From Lysobacter sp. Root690 (GTDB lineage: Bacteria; Pseudomonadota; Gammaproteobacteria; Xanthomonadales; Xanthomonadaceae), in contig NZ_LMHM01000013.1 in the NCBI RefSeq assembly GCF_001427785.1, positions 504,745 through 542,393 on the forward strand: a DNA stretch of 37,649 nucleotides, read 5' to 3'. The position numbers and the translations under genes are program-made. This document shows positions 26,769 through 36,493 of the stretch, piece after piece. Each line of letters begins with the position of its first letter. The first letter of the stretch is position 1. Under the pieces are notes generated by a model. It searched no databases. It was not told the origin of the DNA and worked only from the letters and a program-made list of their open reading frames with translations.

Positions 26769-27968
26769 ATGTACGTAACGAAATCTAATCTGCGCCTGCG
26801 CGCCTGCCTGATCGCATCCTTCGCCGTGTTGTCCGCCGGCAGCGCCACGGCCGGCAACGCTCCCGACCCAGTCCTTCAGGCCGCCATTCAACGCGATCTG
26901 GGCCTGTCGTCGAGTCAACTGCAGCAGTATCTGCGGGTCGAACGGCTGAGTGAGTCGCTGGAAGCACAAGCCAGGCGCGAGCTCGCTTCGGGTTTCGCCG
27001 GCAGTTGGATCGAGCGCGGCGACGATGGCTCGTTCAAGGCGGTGGTGGCTACCTCGGGCAGCGGCAGGAATGCGAATTTGCCGGGCGCCGAAGTGCGTCA
27101 CGTGCGCCACAGTCTCAAGCAACTGCAATCGATCCACGCATCGCTCGACGCGCAGGCCGGCGCCCGCGTGCCGGGCATCAGCAAGATGCTGGCCGGGGTG
27201 AATTCGTGGTACGTCGATCCGACCACCAACAGCGTGGTGATCGCCGTGGCACCGGGCGCCGAGGCGGCGGCGATCGACATGGTCGCGCTCAGCGGCGCCG
27301 ATACGAGTGCGGTTCGCTTCGTGACCGACACCGGCACGCCGCAGACCACCGCTACCGTGCGCGGCGGCATCGAGTACCGCATTCCGATCGGCGCGGACAT
27401 TTACGTGTGTTCGGTCGGTTTCGCGGTCAAGAAGGGTACGGTCAAGGGGTTCGTCACCGCCGGTCACTGCGGCGAGGCCGGCCAGGCGGTGAACATCGGT
27501 AACGTCGCGCTGGGCCGGTTCACCGCGTCGAAGTTCCCCGGCAACGATCGCGCCTGGGTGACGGTGCGCGGCGAACACACGCTGGCCGGAAACGTCAGCA
27601 AATATGCGGTAGGCGGCACCGTCGCGGTGAAGGGGAGCGCCGAGGCCGCGATCGGCGGGACGTTATGCCGTTCGGGGCGTACCACGGGCTACAAGTGCGG
27701 CACCATCCGCTCCAAGAACGTGAGCGTCAATTACGGCGGCGCCGGGGTGGTCAGCGGTCTGACCGAAACCAACGTGTGCACCGGCAGGGGCGATTCGGGC
27801 GGGTCGTGGATCACCCATTACGGCAACGCCCAGGGCGTGACCTCGGGCGGTGCGTTGCCGGCCGGTTCCAACGACAACTGTTCGGTGCCGGCGGATCAGC
27901 GCAGGACTTGGTTCGAACGTTTGAATCCGATCCTGAGCCAGTACGGGCTGACCCTGGTCACGAGCTGA
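26769..27968 (+). CDS. Alpha-lytic-type protease preproenzyme, protease 3 of 3
   Basis: 399-aa S1E preproenzyme, closest to protease 2. Signal peptide 1-28 (SATA before GNAPD), pro region with [20 protein letters not shown], mature domain from about 194 ([13 protein letters not shown]). The triad is His233, Asp260 and Ser343; cysteine pairs 214/234, 300/310 and 337/371 are kept. The S1-pocket positions are Thr338 and Thr358, as in protease 2. It differs by a longer loop VSKYAVGG, the surface change YGGAGVVSG and more lysine. All active-site features are intact, so it should be a working enzyme and not a decaying copy. AAGGAG 7 nt before the ATG is a strong ribosome-binding site. Confidence 0.94.
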   Translation: MYVTKSNLRLRACLIASFAVLSAGSATAGNAPDPVLQAAIQRDLGLSSSQLQQYLRVERLSESLEAQARRELASGFAGSWIERGDDGSFKAVVATSGSGRNANLPGAEVRHVRHSLKQLQSIHASLDAQAGARVPGISKMLAGVNSWYVDPTTNSVVIAVAPGAEAAAIDMVALSGADTSAVRFVTDTGTPQTTATVRGGIEYRIPIGADIYVCSVGFAVKKGTVKGFVTAGHCGEAGQAVNIGNVALGRFTASKFPGNDRAWVTVRGEHTLAGNVSKYAVGGTVAVKGSAEAAIGGTLCRSGRTTGYKCGTIRSKNVSVNYGGAGVVSGLTETNVCTGRGDSGGSWITHYGNAQGVTSGGALPAGSNDNCSVPADQRRTWFERLNPILSQYGLTLVTS

Positions 27969-27992
27969 TCGTCAGGCTCGGGTCTTGACCTG

Positions 27993-28023
27993 GAAACGCC
28001 CCGTGATCGCGGGGCGTTTCTTT
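27993..28023 (+). terminator. Intrinsic terminator of protease 3
   Basis: GAAACGCCCCGT (27993-28004), loop GATC, GCGGGGCGTTTC (28009-28020), then TTT. It is the duplicated copy of the protease 2 terminator, with one T-G pair and a shorter T-run. Confidence 0.85.
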
Positions 28024-28129
28024 GTGGGCGCGGTTCGATGGCCGTAGGTTTCGATCGATCGTCGACCTGGTCCGGCGAAGGATGGCGCGGCGAGCGCTCA
28101 GTGGGGGATCGAAAGGTGCCGGCCAGGCA

Positions 28130-28720
28130 TCACCATTGCGGGCCCATCGGCACGTCTTCGGCTTGCCAGGCCTTGCGACTGGCTGGTGCGAACTCGCGCG
28201 CCTGCGCGCTGCGCTCGCGGTCGAGCGTGAGGGTCACGGTTTCGCGTTCGCCCGGCTCGCTCGGGCGATAGCCATCGCGGTGGGTCAGGCGGCCGCTCAG
28301 GCGCTTGCCGTCGAGCGTGCCGTCGAATTCGAACAGATCGCGCGAGGGACGGCCGTCGGGGCCGGTATCGCGGTTGATCTCCTGGCCGAGGGTGAGCTTG
28401 GCTCGGAAGAACAGCGTGCGCTTGACCGGGTCGTAGCGAACGTCCTGCAGGCGTCCGCGCGGGGTGTCGCCGACCATGCCCTGCGAGGAATAGAACAGGC
28501 CGAACACTTGGCCATTCTCGCGGTACAGCTCGCAGTCGTAGCCCTCGGCGTGCGGGTCATCGCCGCTGCCGGTGATGCGCACGTTGCTGTAGACGCCGAG
28601 GGTTTCCACGCTGGGTTGCGGCGGCGCGGCCCAGGTGGTCAGCGGCAGGGCGAGGGTCGCGGCGAGGAGCCAGGGACGCAGGCATTGGAGCGAGTGGGGT
28701 GCTACGGCGATATCGGGCAT
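28130..28720 (-). CDS. Exported protein of unknown function
   Basis: Not recognised. The 196-aa product has a signal peptide with a long n-region (hydrophobic core LLAATLALPL, cleavage near TWA before APPQPS). The mature part is beta-rich with conserved-looking glycines: GVYSNVRITGSGDDPHAEGY, CELYRENGQVFGLFYSSQG and LFEFDGTLDGKRLSGRLTH. This resembles small calycin-like periplasmic proteins, but I cannot assign a family. The start may be further downstream than 28720; no ribosome-binding site is clear. It converges on protease 3 with 161 nt between them. Confidence 0.7.
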   Translation of the reverse strand: MPDIAVAPHSLQCLRPWLLAATLALPLTTWAAPPQPSVETLGVYSNVRITGSGDDPHAEGYDCELYRENGQVFGLFYSSQGMVGDTPRGRLQDVRYDPVKRTLFFRAKLTLGQEINRDTGPDGRPSRDLFEFDGTLDGKRLSGRLTHRDGYRPSEPGERETVTLTLDRERSAQAREFAPASRKAWQAEDVPMGPQW

Positions 28721-28848
28721 GGCGGCGGCCGCGGGGAGTCGCGGCGATCTTCGTCGATGCGAGCAGCCATGTCAGCCGCTGTGGCGTTGAATATGCGGGC
28801 GCTTAGTTGTACGGGTTGCGATCAGGTTTCGCCGGTGATTGCATTGGC

Positions 28849-28944
28849 GTGGTCGCGGCTTGCGCCGCTCCTGCAGTCGCTTCGTCGATGCGGCGCGAAA
28901 GGGCTTGGCGGAACGACTGTAGAAGCGGCGCAAGCCGCGACCAC
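28849..28944. repeat. Inverted pair of GTAG REP elements
   Basis: Bases 28849-28879 (-) and 28914-28944 (+) are 31-nt copies matching at 29 of 31 after inversion, 34 nt apart. They are of the GCGGC subtype and carry CTGCAGGAG and CTGTAGAAG variants of the GTAG head. A short CGCGTC/GACGCG hairpin (28950-28965) follows and may help end the ABC transporter transcript. Confidence 0.75.
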
Positions 28945-28985
28945 GAACCCGCGTCTATCGACGCGCGCCGCGAAGCCCCCGCGCT

Positions 28986-30788
<1,803 letters not shown>

Positions 30789-30798
30789 CGGGTGGCGT

Positions 30799-31419
30799 TC
30801 ATCGGCTTGGGCTCCGTTCGCCGGGATCGTCCAGGCGCACGCGATTACGAGTGGCGTCGCGCAGCTGCGCTTTCAAGGCGGGCAATTGCGACGTAGGCAG
30901 GCGAATCCGCACGCGCACCCCGTCGGCATCGAAGCGTTCGTGGTCTTTGTGCGCGCCGAAGGCGTTCAACGCGGCATGGACCGCGCCGATGTCTTCGAAC
31001 GGATAGGCCAGGTCGAGTTCGTCGTATTGGACCAGTTCGCGGCGTTCGGCGCGGCGCAGGCATTCGGCCGCGCTGCCGCCGTAAGCGCGGACCAGGCCAC
31101 CGGCGCCGAGCTTGATGCCACCGTACCAGCGCGTCACCACGGCCACCACCTGGTCCAGGCCCTGGCCGTCGATCGCGGCCAGGATCGGCCGCCCGGCGGT
31201 GCCGGAGGGTTCGCCGTCGTCGTTGAAGCGGTATTCGCCGCCGATGCGGTAGGCCCAGCAGTTGTGGGTGGCGTCGGGGTCGGCGACGTCCTGCACGAAG
31301 GTCAATGCGTCGGCGGGGGTGGTCACCGGCGCGGCCACGGCCAGGAAGCGGCTGTGCTTGACCTCGATCTGGTGGCTGGCGCGCGCGGCGAGGGTCGCGG
31401 TCGGGGCGCCGTCGCTCAT
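30799..31419 (-). CDS. yigZ: YigZ/IMPACT family protein
   Basis: 206-aa cytoplasmic protein. The N-terminal UPF0029 domain shows IEVKHSRFLAVAAPV, THNCWAYRIGGEYRFNDDGE, PSGTAGRPILAAIDG and TRWYGGIKLGAGGLVRAYGG, which are diagnostic for the family. A C-terminal DUF1949-like domain follows (about 140-195). Its biochemical role is unsettled; the eukaryotic relative IMPACT modulates translation control. It is the first gene of a probable two-gene unit with the ABC exporter. A CATAAG -10-like element lies about 21 nt before the ATG, with weak support. Confidence 0.92.
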   Translation of the reverse strand: MSDGAPTATLAARASHQIEVKHSRFLAVAAPVTTPADALTFVQDVADPDATHNCWAYRIGGEYRFNDDGEPSGTAGRPILAAIDGQGLDQVVAVVTRWYGGIKLGAGGLVRAYGGSAAECLRRAERRELVQYDELDLAYPFEDIGAVHAALNAFGAHKDHERFDADGVRVRIRLPTSQLPALKAQLRDATRNRVRLDDPGERSPSR

Positions 31420-31508
31420 CGACGTGGGCTCATCGGAGCGGGCTTATGACAGCGAGCTCATGCGCGCGCACGGCTGCATGCGTCGGACCGCGCCGGCAAC
31501 GGCCGCGC

Positions 31509-32669
31509 TCATTTCAGCAGCGCGCGCAGATCGTCCGGCACCCGCGTGTGCGGATGGGCGCGGCGGAAGCGTTGCAGGCTCTCGCGTGCGCGCTCGGTTT
31601 CGCCGGCATCGCGGTAGCCACGGATGCGGTCGAGCCATTCGCCCGGGGCCAGGCGGCTTTCGTTGCCGGCGTCGTTGCCGATGCGGCTGCCGGTCACTTC
31701 AACCCGATCGAGGGTCGGCGAGGCATTGCTGCTCTTGCTCGATGGCTCGGGCGCGGCCTGGACGTCGGCGCGCTCGCTGTAGCCTTCGGCCTTGCCCAGG
31801 GTCGCCGCGTCCGCGGCGACGGCCGCGGCCTTCGCGGCGCGCTTGCTGCTCAGGTTGTCCGCAGGCGAGGCCCATCCAGCGTTGGCGGCGGGCGCGGCCT
31901 CGACCGGCGCGGGCGCCGACATCACGCCCATCGGTGCCGGCGGCGGCGGGGGCGGTGGCATCGCGGGAGCGGACTTGAGTTCGCGTTCGGCGGGCGCAGG
32001 CTTGATGCGACGCAGGGGGTTGGTCGCCCGTGCCTCGGTTGCAGCGGCCTGCGCGCTGGCCGGGGCCTCTTCGGCGCGGCTGCGCTTGGCGGCTTCGTCT
32101 TCGACGATCGCCTTGGGCGGCGCCGCCGGTGCGGGTGGTGCCGACTGGGCGGTCACCGGAGCGGGTTTCATCGCCACCGGCGCGGCGGCCTCGGCCGCGC
32201 GGTCGGCGGCCATGCCGGCGCCGGGCGCTACCTCGGCCGGTATCGCCGGCGCGGCGACCGAATCGGCGGCGGACACCGCTGCCGGCGCTGCCGCGGCCGC
32301 TTCGGCCTGGATTTCGGCGGATTGGGCACCGCCGCTGTCGGCGACCGGCTCGACCTGGGCGCTCGCGACCACGGCGACGTCGTGTTCCTGCTGAGCCGCT
32401 TCCATCTCCGTCGCCGCCGGCCGCAGTTGCCAGGCGATGCCGACCGCCAGGCTCAGCGAGGCGGCCACGCCGATCCACATCGGCCAGCGTTGCTTAGGCT
32501 TCGCGCGCAGGCGAGGCTGCTCGGTCGCCACCGCGGCGTGCGCGGCGGCGAGGATGCGCGCGTCCAGCGCCGGCGAGGGGCCGTCGCTCGGGCCCAGCCG
32601 CAGCAGGCGCTGGGCCAGCTCGCGTTCTTCGGGCGACAAGGGGTCGGGAGCGTCGGGACGGCGGTTCAT
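31509..32669 (-). CDS. Single-pass membrane anti-sigma-like protein with Pro/Ala-rich periplasmic region
   Basis: 386 aa. A short cytoplasmic N-terminus (1-61, SPEERELAQRLLRLG) is followed by one membrane helix (about 63-81) and a long Ala/Pro-rich periplasmic stretch that includes seven consecutive prolines near 250. A small helical C-terminal module ends it (EWLDRIRGYRDAGETERARE, then LQRFRRAHP). Its ATG overlaps the stop of the ECF sigma gene, so an anti-sigma role is likely, although no zinc-binding HxxxCxxC motif is present. Unusually, residues 319-330 read TLDRVEVTGSRI, a string typical of the plug N-terminus of xanthomonad TonB-dependent receptors. A link to envelope or receptor sensing is inference. 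Confidence 0.75.
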   Translation of the reverse strand: MNRRPDAPDPLSPEERELAQRLLRLGPSDGPSPALDARILAAAHAAVATEQPRLRAKPKQRWPMWIGVAASLSLAVGIAWQLRPAATEMEAAQQEHDVAVVASAQVEPVADSGGAQSAEIQAEAAAAAPAAVSAADSVAAPAIPAEVAPGAGMAADRAAEAAAPVAMKPAPVTAQSAPPAPAAPPKAIVEDEAAKRSRAEEAPASAQAAATEARATNPLRRIKPAPAERELKSAPAMPPPPPPPAPMGVMSAPAPVEAAPAANAGWASPADNLSSKRAAKAAAVAADAATLGKAEGYSERADVQAAPEPSSKSSNASPTLDRVEVTGSRIGNDAGNESRLAPGEWLDRIRGYRDAGETERARESLQRFRRAHPHTRVPDDLRALLK

Positions 32670-33220
32670 TCGGTCAACCTCGCGCGCAACTTGTCCATCG
32701 CGTAGCGCAGCCTGGATTTGACCGTCTCGCGGCCGGCCCCCGTGATCTCGCCGATCTCCTCCAGACTCAGTTCCTGTTCCAGGCGCAGCAATACCACTTC
32801 GCGCTGCTCCTCGGGCAATTCCTCGATCGCGCGCTGCAGGCGGCGGCGCTGTTCGAATTCGGACAGTTCGCGCTCGGGCGTGGTCGGGTCGGGCACGCGC
32901 GCGGCACGCTCGTCGCCGTCGTCGGGCGCCGGCGGGCGGTGCTTGAGGCCGCGCCAGTGATCGTTCAGGCGATTGTGGGCGATCCGGAACAGCCAGGTGC
33001 TGAACTGCGCATCGGGCTTCCAGCCATGGCGCGCGCCGATCACGCGCTGCCAGATGTCCTGGAAGAATTCGTCGGCGAGCGCCGAATCACGGATCTGCCG
33101 CAGCAAGAAGCGGTACAAAGGGCCGCGATGGCGCGCGTACAGAACCTCGAACGCGGCGACGTCGCCGCCCGTCCAGGCCAGCATGAGTACGTCGTCGCTC
33201 GCATCCGCAGCGGAATTCAT
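32666..33220 (-). CDS. ECF-family RNA polymerase sigma factor
   Basis: 184 aa. Region 2 spans about 20-92, with LADEFFQDIWQRVIGARHGW and FSTWLFRIAHNRLNDHWRGL. Region 4 spans about 125-182, with IEELPEEQREVVLLRLEQEL and the helix-turn-helix SLEEIGEITGAGRETVKSRL. The linker is acidic and proline-containing. The frame is open far upstream, opposite the GGDEF-EAL gene; the ATG at 33220 fits the usual family start, and a start at a more distal ATG (MQLALQPS) is less likely. TACCCT, 7 nt before the ATG, could give a leaderless mRNA, but this is weak. It is translationally coupled to the anti-sigma-like gene. Confidence 0.92.
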   Translation of the reverse strand: MNSAADASDDVLMLAWTGGDVAAFEVLYARHRGPLYRFLLRQIRDSALADEFFQDIWQRVIGARHGWKPDAQFSTWLFRIAHNRLNDHWRGLKHRPPAPDDGDERAARVPDPTTPERELSEFEQRRRLQRAIEELPEEQREVVLLRLEQELSLEEIGEITGAGRETVKSRLRYAMDKLRARLTE

Positions 33221-33421
33221 CCGCGGCAGGGTACGGCCTGGCGGCGCCGACGGGAAGCGGTTGCGCGAGGAAAGCCGGTCGTATAGCGAAGGTTGCAGGG
33301 CCAGTTGCATGCAGGTAACAACGGCCCGAGGCCGGGGATGGGGTTGCCGGCCAGGCCCCGGCCTGCGGCGCTGGCGTGAAGCTCGCGTTATCCTGCGTCC
33401 TGCGTAGAAGGCGGCGAACCG

Positions 33422-36400
33422 GTGCGGAACGAAGTAATGCAAGGGGCAACGGTCAGCGAGACCTCCACCGACGAGGCCTTGGCCTGCGCGCTGCAGGAAG
33501 CGCTGCCGGCCGGTACCCAGGTGGTGGTATGCTGGCGCGCTGCGCCGCACGGCCACATTTCCGAATCGTGCACCCCCGGCGGCGAGCACGCGCTGCGCGA
33601 TGCCGCGCGGGTCCTGCTCGAACGCGATCCGCCCGCGATCGGCGCCTCCGACGATCGTTACGGCGATCGCATCGAGGCGGCGTGGTGGCTGGAGGACCGC
33701 AGCCGCGCCAGCATTGTCGCGCACCTGCCGCAGGCCCTGCCGACCGCGTTGCGCGCGGCCTGGCTGGCGATGGCGCGGCGGATCGTCGCCGCCGACCTGT
33801 CGGCGGTGCGCGCGCATGCCCGCGCCGAGGCGCTGGAAAAATCCGAGCGCCTGCAGCAGGCCCTGTACGGCATCGCCGATCTGGCCGGTTCCGGGCTGGA
33901 GATGACCGACCTGCTCAGCCGCATCCACGGCGTGGTCTGCGGGCTGATGTACGCGGAGAATTTCTACATCGTGCTGTACGACGACGTGCTCGACACGATG
34001 CGTTTTTTGTACTTCGCCGATTGCAACGATCCGTACGTGGCCGATCCGGCGAAGGCGATCCGCGGCGACGAGATGCCCAGCAGCCTGACCCTGGCGCTGC
34101 TGCGCCATGGCGAAGCGCTGCAAGGCAGTTCGGCCGACCTGCGCCAGCGCCTGGGCGTGGCCGACGACGATTACCACGGCCCCGACAGCGCCGACTGGCT
34201 CGGCGTGCCGATGCGCCGCGACGAACGCGTGTGCGGCGCGATCGTGGTCCAGCACTACGACAGCGCCGGCAGCTACGGCGACGAAGACCGCGCGCTGTTG
34301 TCGTTCGTCGCCCAGCACATCCTGACCGCGCTCGACCGCTTCCGCGCCCGCGAGGAACTCGAACGCCGGGTCACCGAGCGCACTTACGCGCTGCAGCTGA
34401 GCAACCGCGATCTGCAGGCCGAGATCATCGAACGCCAGCGTTCCGAACGGCTGCAGCGCGCGCTGTTCCGGATCGCCGAGCTGACCATCACCTCCGACAC
34501 CCTGGAACGCTTCTATTCCCAGGTCCACGACGTGGTCAGCGAGCTGCTGTACGCGCGCAATTTCTATATCGCGCTGCTGTCGGACGACGGCGAGCGCCTG
34601 CAATTCCCGTATTCGATAGACGAACGCGACGTGATCCGCGAAACCCGCCGGCTCGCCGACGGCCTGACCGAATACGTGATCCGCCAGGGCCGGCCGCTGC
34701 TGGCCGATCGGCACCGCATCGCCGAGCTCAACAGCCGCGGCGAAGTGCGCAGCCACGGTTCGGCCGCGCATTGCTGGCTCGGCGTGCCGCTGTTCCGCGA
34801 CGACACCGTGGTCGGGGTGATCGCGATCCAGAGCTATTCGCGCGCGATCAGCTTCAACGCCCGCGATCAGGAACTGCTGACTTTCGTCGCCCACCACATC
34901 AGCATCGGCCTGGCGCGCAAGCAGGCGCAGGACCGGCTGGTCACCGCGCACGGCGAACTCGAGCAACGCGTCGCCACCCGCACCCGCGAACTCGCCCACA
35001 CCAACGCCGAACTGGTCGCCCAGATCGGCGAGCGCGTGCGCGCCGAGCAGAAACTTACCCACCAGGCGCTGCACGACGCGCTGACCGGGCTGCCCAATCG
35101 CGGCCAGTTGCTCGAACGCCTGGATTACGCGATCGCTCACGCCCAGCGCGACAACCGCCCGTTCGCGGTGCTGTTCCTGGACCTGGACCGGTTCAAGCTG
35201 GTCAACGACAGCGTCGGCCATTCGGCCGGCGACGAACTGCTGATCGAAAGCAGCCGGCGCATCGTTGCGACGGTGCGCAGCGCCGACATGGTCGCGCGTC
35301 TGGGCGGCGACGAATTCGCGATCCTGATCGAAAGCATCGACGGCCTGATCGTCGCCGAAGACCTCGCCCAACGCGTGCTGCGTTCGCTCGGCGAGCCGTG
35401 CTGGGTGGCCGGGCGCGAAGTGTTCCCGTCGGCCAGCGTCGGCATCGCCATGTGGCATCCGCGCTACCGTAGCGGCATCGAGCTGCTGCGCGACGCGGAT
35501 GCGGCGATGTACCGCGCCAAGGGCGCTGGGCGTGGCCGTTTCGCCGTGTTCGACGAGGAGATGCGCGAGCAGGCGCTGCGCATCCTCGACCTGGAAGCCG
35601 ACCTGCGCCGCGCGATCAACGGCGACGCCTTCATCGCCCACTACCAGCCGATCGTGCGGCTCGACGACCAGACCGTGATCGGTCACGAGGCGCTGCTGCG
35701 CTGGCGCCACGAAAAACGCGGGCTGTTGTTGCCGCGCGAATTCATCGGCCTGGGCGAGGACAGCGGGCTGATCGAAGAGGCCGACTGGATCTTGTATGCG
35801 CGGGTGATCGCGCAGCTCGCGCGTGGCGGCCATGGCTATATCTCGGTCAACGTGTCGCCGCGGCATTTCCGCGCCCACGATTTCGCCGATCGCCTGTTGC
35901 GCATGATCGACGAGGCCGGCGCCGATCCGCGCCGGCTGCGCATCGAAATCACCGAGGTGGCGCTGCTCGACGACGTGCCGCGCGCGCTGCGGATGTTGCA
36001 GACCTTGCGCAAGCACGGGGTGTTGGCGCAGTTGGACGATTTCGGCACGGGATTTTCGGCGTTGTCGTATTTACATCGATTCCCTATCGAGTGTCTCAAG
36101 ATCGATCAGAGTTTCGTCGCCGGGTTGGTCGGCGAATCGCGTCTTGAAAGCATCGCGGTGGTACGCGCGATCCAGGCATTGGCCGGCACGCTCGGCATCC
36201 ACACCATCGGCGAAGGGGTCGAAACCCACGCGCAACGGCTGGTCCTGCGTGAACTCGGCTGCACCTACGCCCAGGGCTATCTGTTCGGGCGTCCGGCCGA
36301 GGCGATCCGCGCTGAATCGCGAATCTTCGACGGCGAAGACGTGCTGGACGGTTCGGCCGATGCATCAAGCGACGCATCGGGCGAGGTCGCGCCGCTCGAT

Positions 36401-36493
36401 GGCGGAGAAAAAGAGGGTGCCGTCCGCGCGCAGTTCGACGAGCCTGACATCGTCGAACCCGCCACGGACGACACCCGCAGCCTTACTCGCTGA
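33422..36493 (+). CDS. GAF-GAF-GGDEF-EAL cyclic di-GMP turnover protein
   Basis: 1023 aa, cytoplasmic, no membrane segment. Two GAF-like sensor domains (about 145-315 and 350-510) are joined by coiled-coil-like helices. The diguanylate cyclase domain has an intact GGDEF motif (628-632) with an inhibitory RxxD site (RSAD) five residues before it. The phosphodiesterase domain has an intact EAL motif (756-758), LDDFGTGFSALSYL, LKIDQSFV and EGVET. Both activities are thus possible; which dominates cannot be told. The tail after about 965 is acidic and unstructured-looking. The GTG start is supported by AGAAGG 10 nt upstream, with TATCCT (33389-33394) as a possible -10. The end overlaps the VWA gene tail-to-tail by 11 nt. 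Confidence 0.93.
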   Translation: MRNEVMQGATVSETSTDEALACALQEALPAGTQVVVCWRAAPHGHISESCTPGGEHALRDAARVLLERDPPAIGASDDRYGDRIEAAWWLEDRSRASIVAHLPQALPTALRAAWLAMARRIVAADLSAVRAHARAEALEKSERLQQALYGIADLAGSGLEMTDLLSRIHGVVCGLMYAENFYIVLYDDVLDTMRFLYFADCNDPYVADPAKAIRGDEMPSSLTLALLRHGEALQGSSADLRQRLGVADDDYHGPDSADWLGVPMRRDERVCGAIVVQHYDSAGSYGDEDRALLSFVAQHILTALDRFRAREELERRVTERTYALQLSNRDLQAEIIERQRSERLQRALFRIAELTITSDTLERFYSQVHDVVSELLYARNFYIALLSDDGERLQFPYSIDERDVIRETRRLADGLTEYVIRQGRPLLADRHRIAELNSRGEVRSHGSAAHCWLGVPLFRDDTVVGVIAIQSYSRAISFNARDQELLTFVAHHISIGLARKQAQDRLVTAHGELEQRVATRTRELAHTNAELVAQIGERVRAEQKLTHQALHDALTGLPNRGQLLERLDYAIAHAQRDNRPFAVLFLDLDRFKLVNDSVGHSAGDELLIESSRRIVATVRSADMVARLGGDEFAILIESIDGLIVAEDLAQRVLRSLGEPCWVAGREVFPSASVGIAMWHPRYRSGIELLRDADAAMYRAKGAGRGRFAVFDEEMREQALRILDLEADLRRAINGDAFIAHYQPIVRLDDQTVIGHEALLRWRHEKRGLLLPREFIGLGEDSGLIEEADWILYARVIAQLARGGHGYISVNVSPRHFRAHDFADRLLRMIDEAGADPRRLRIEITEVALLDDVPRALRMLQTLRKHGVLAQLDDFGTGFSALSYLHRFPIECLKIDQSFVAGLVGESRLESIAVVRAIQALAGTLGIHTIGEGVETHAQRLVLRELGCTYAQGYLFGRPAEAIRAESRIFDGEDVLDGSADASSDASGEVAPLDGGEKEGAVRAQFDEPDIVEPATDDTRSLTR

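Noticed and set aside
33221-36016. Long antisense frame upstream of the ECF sigma factor
   Set aside because: It is the shadow of the GGDEF-EAL gene; the sigma similarity begins at the ATG at 33220 and the upstream part has no domain.
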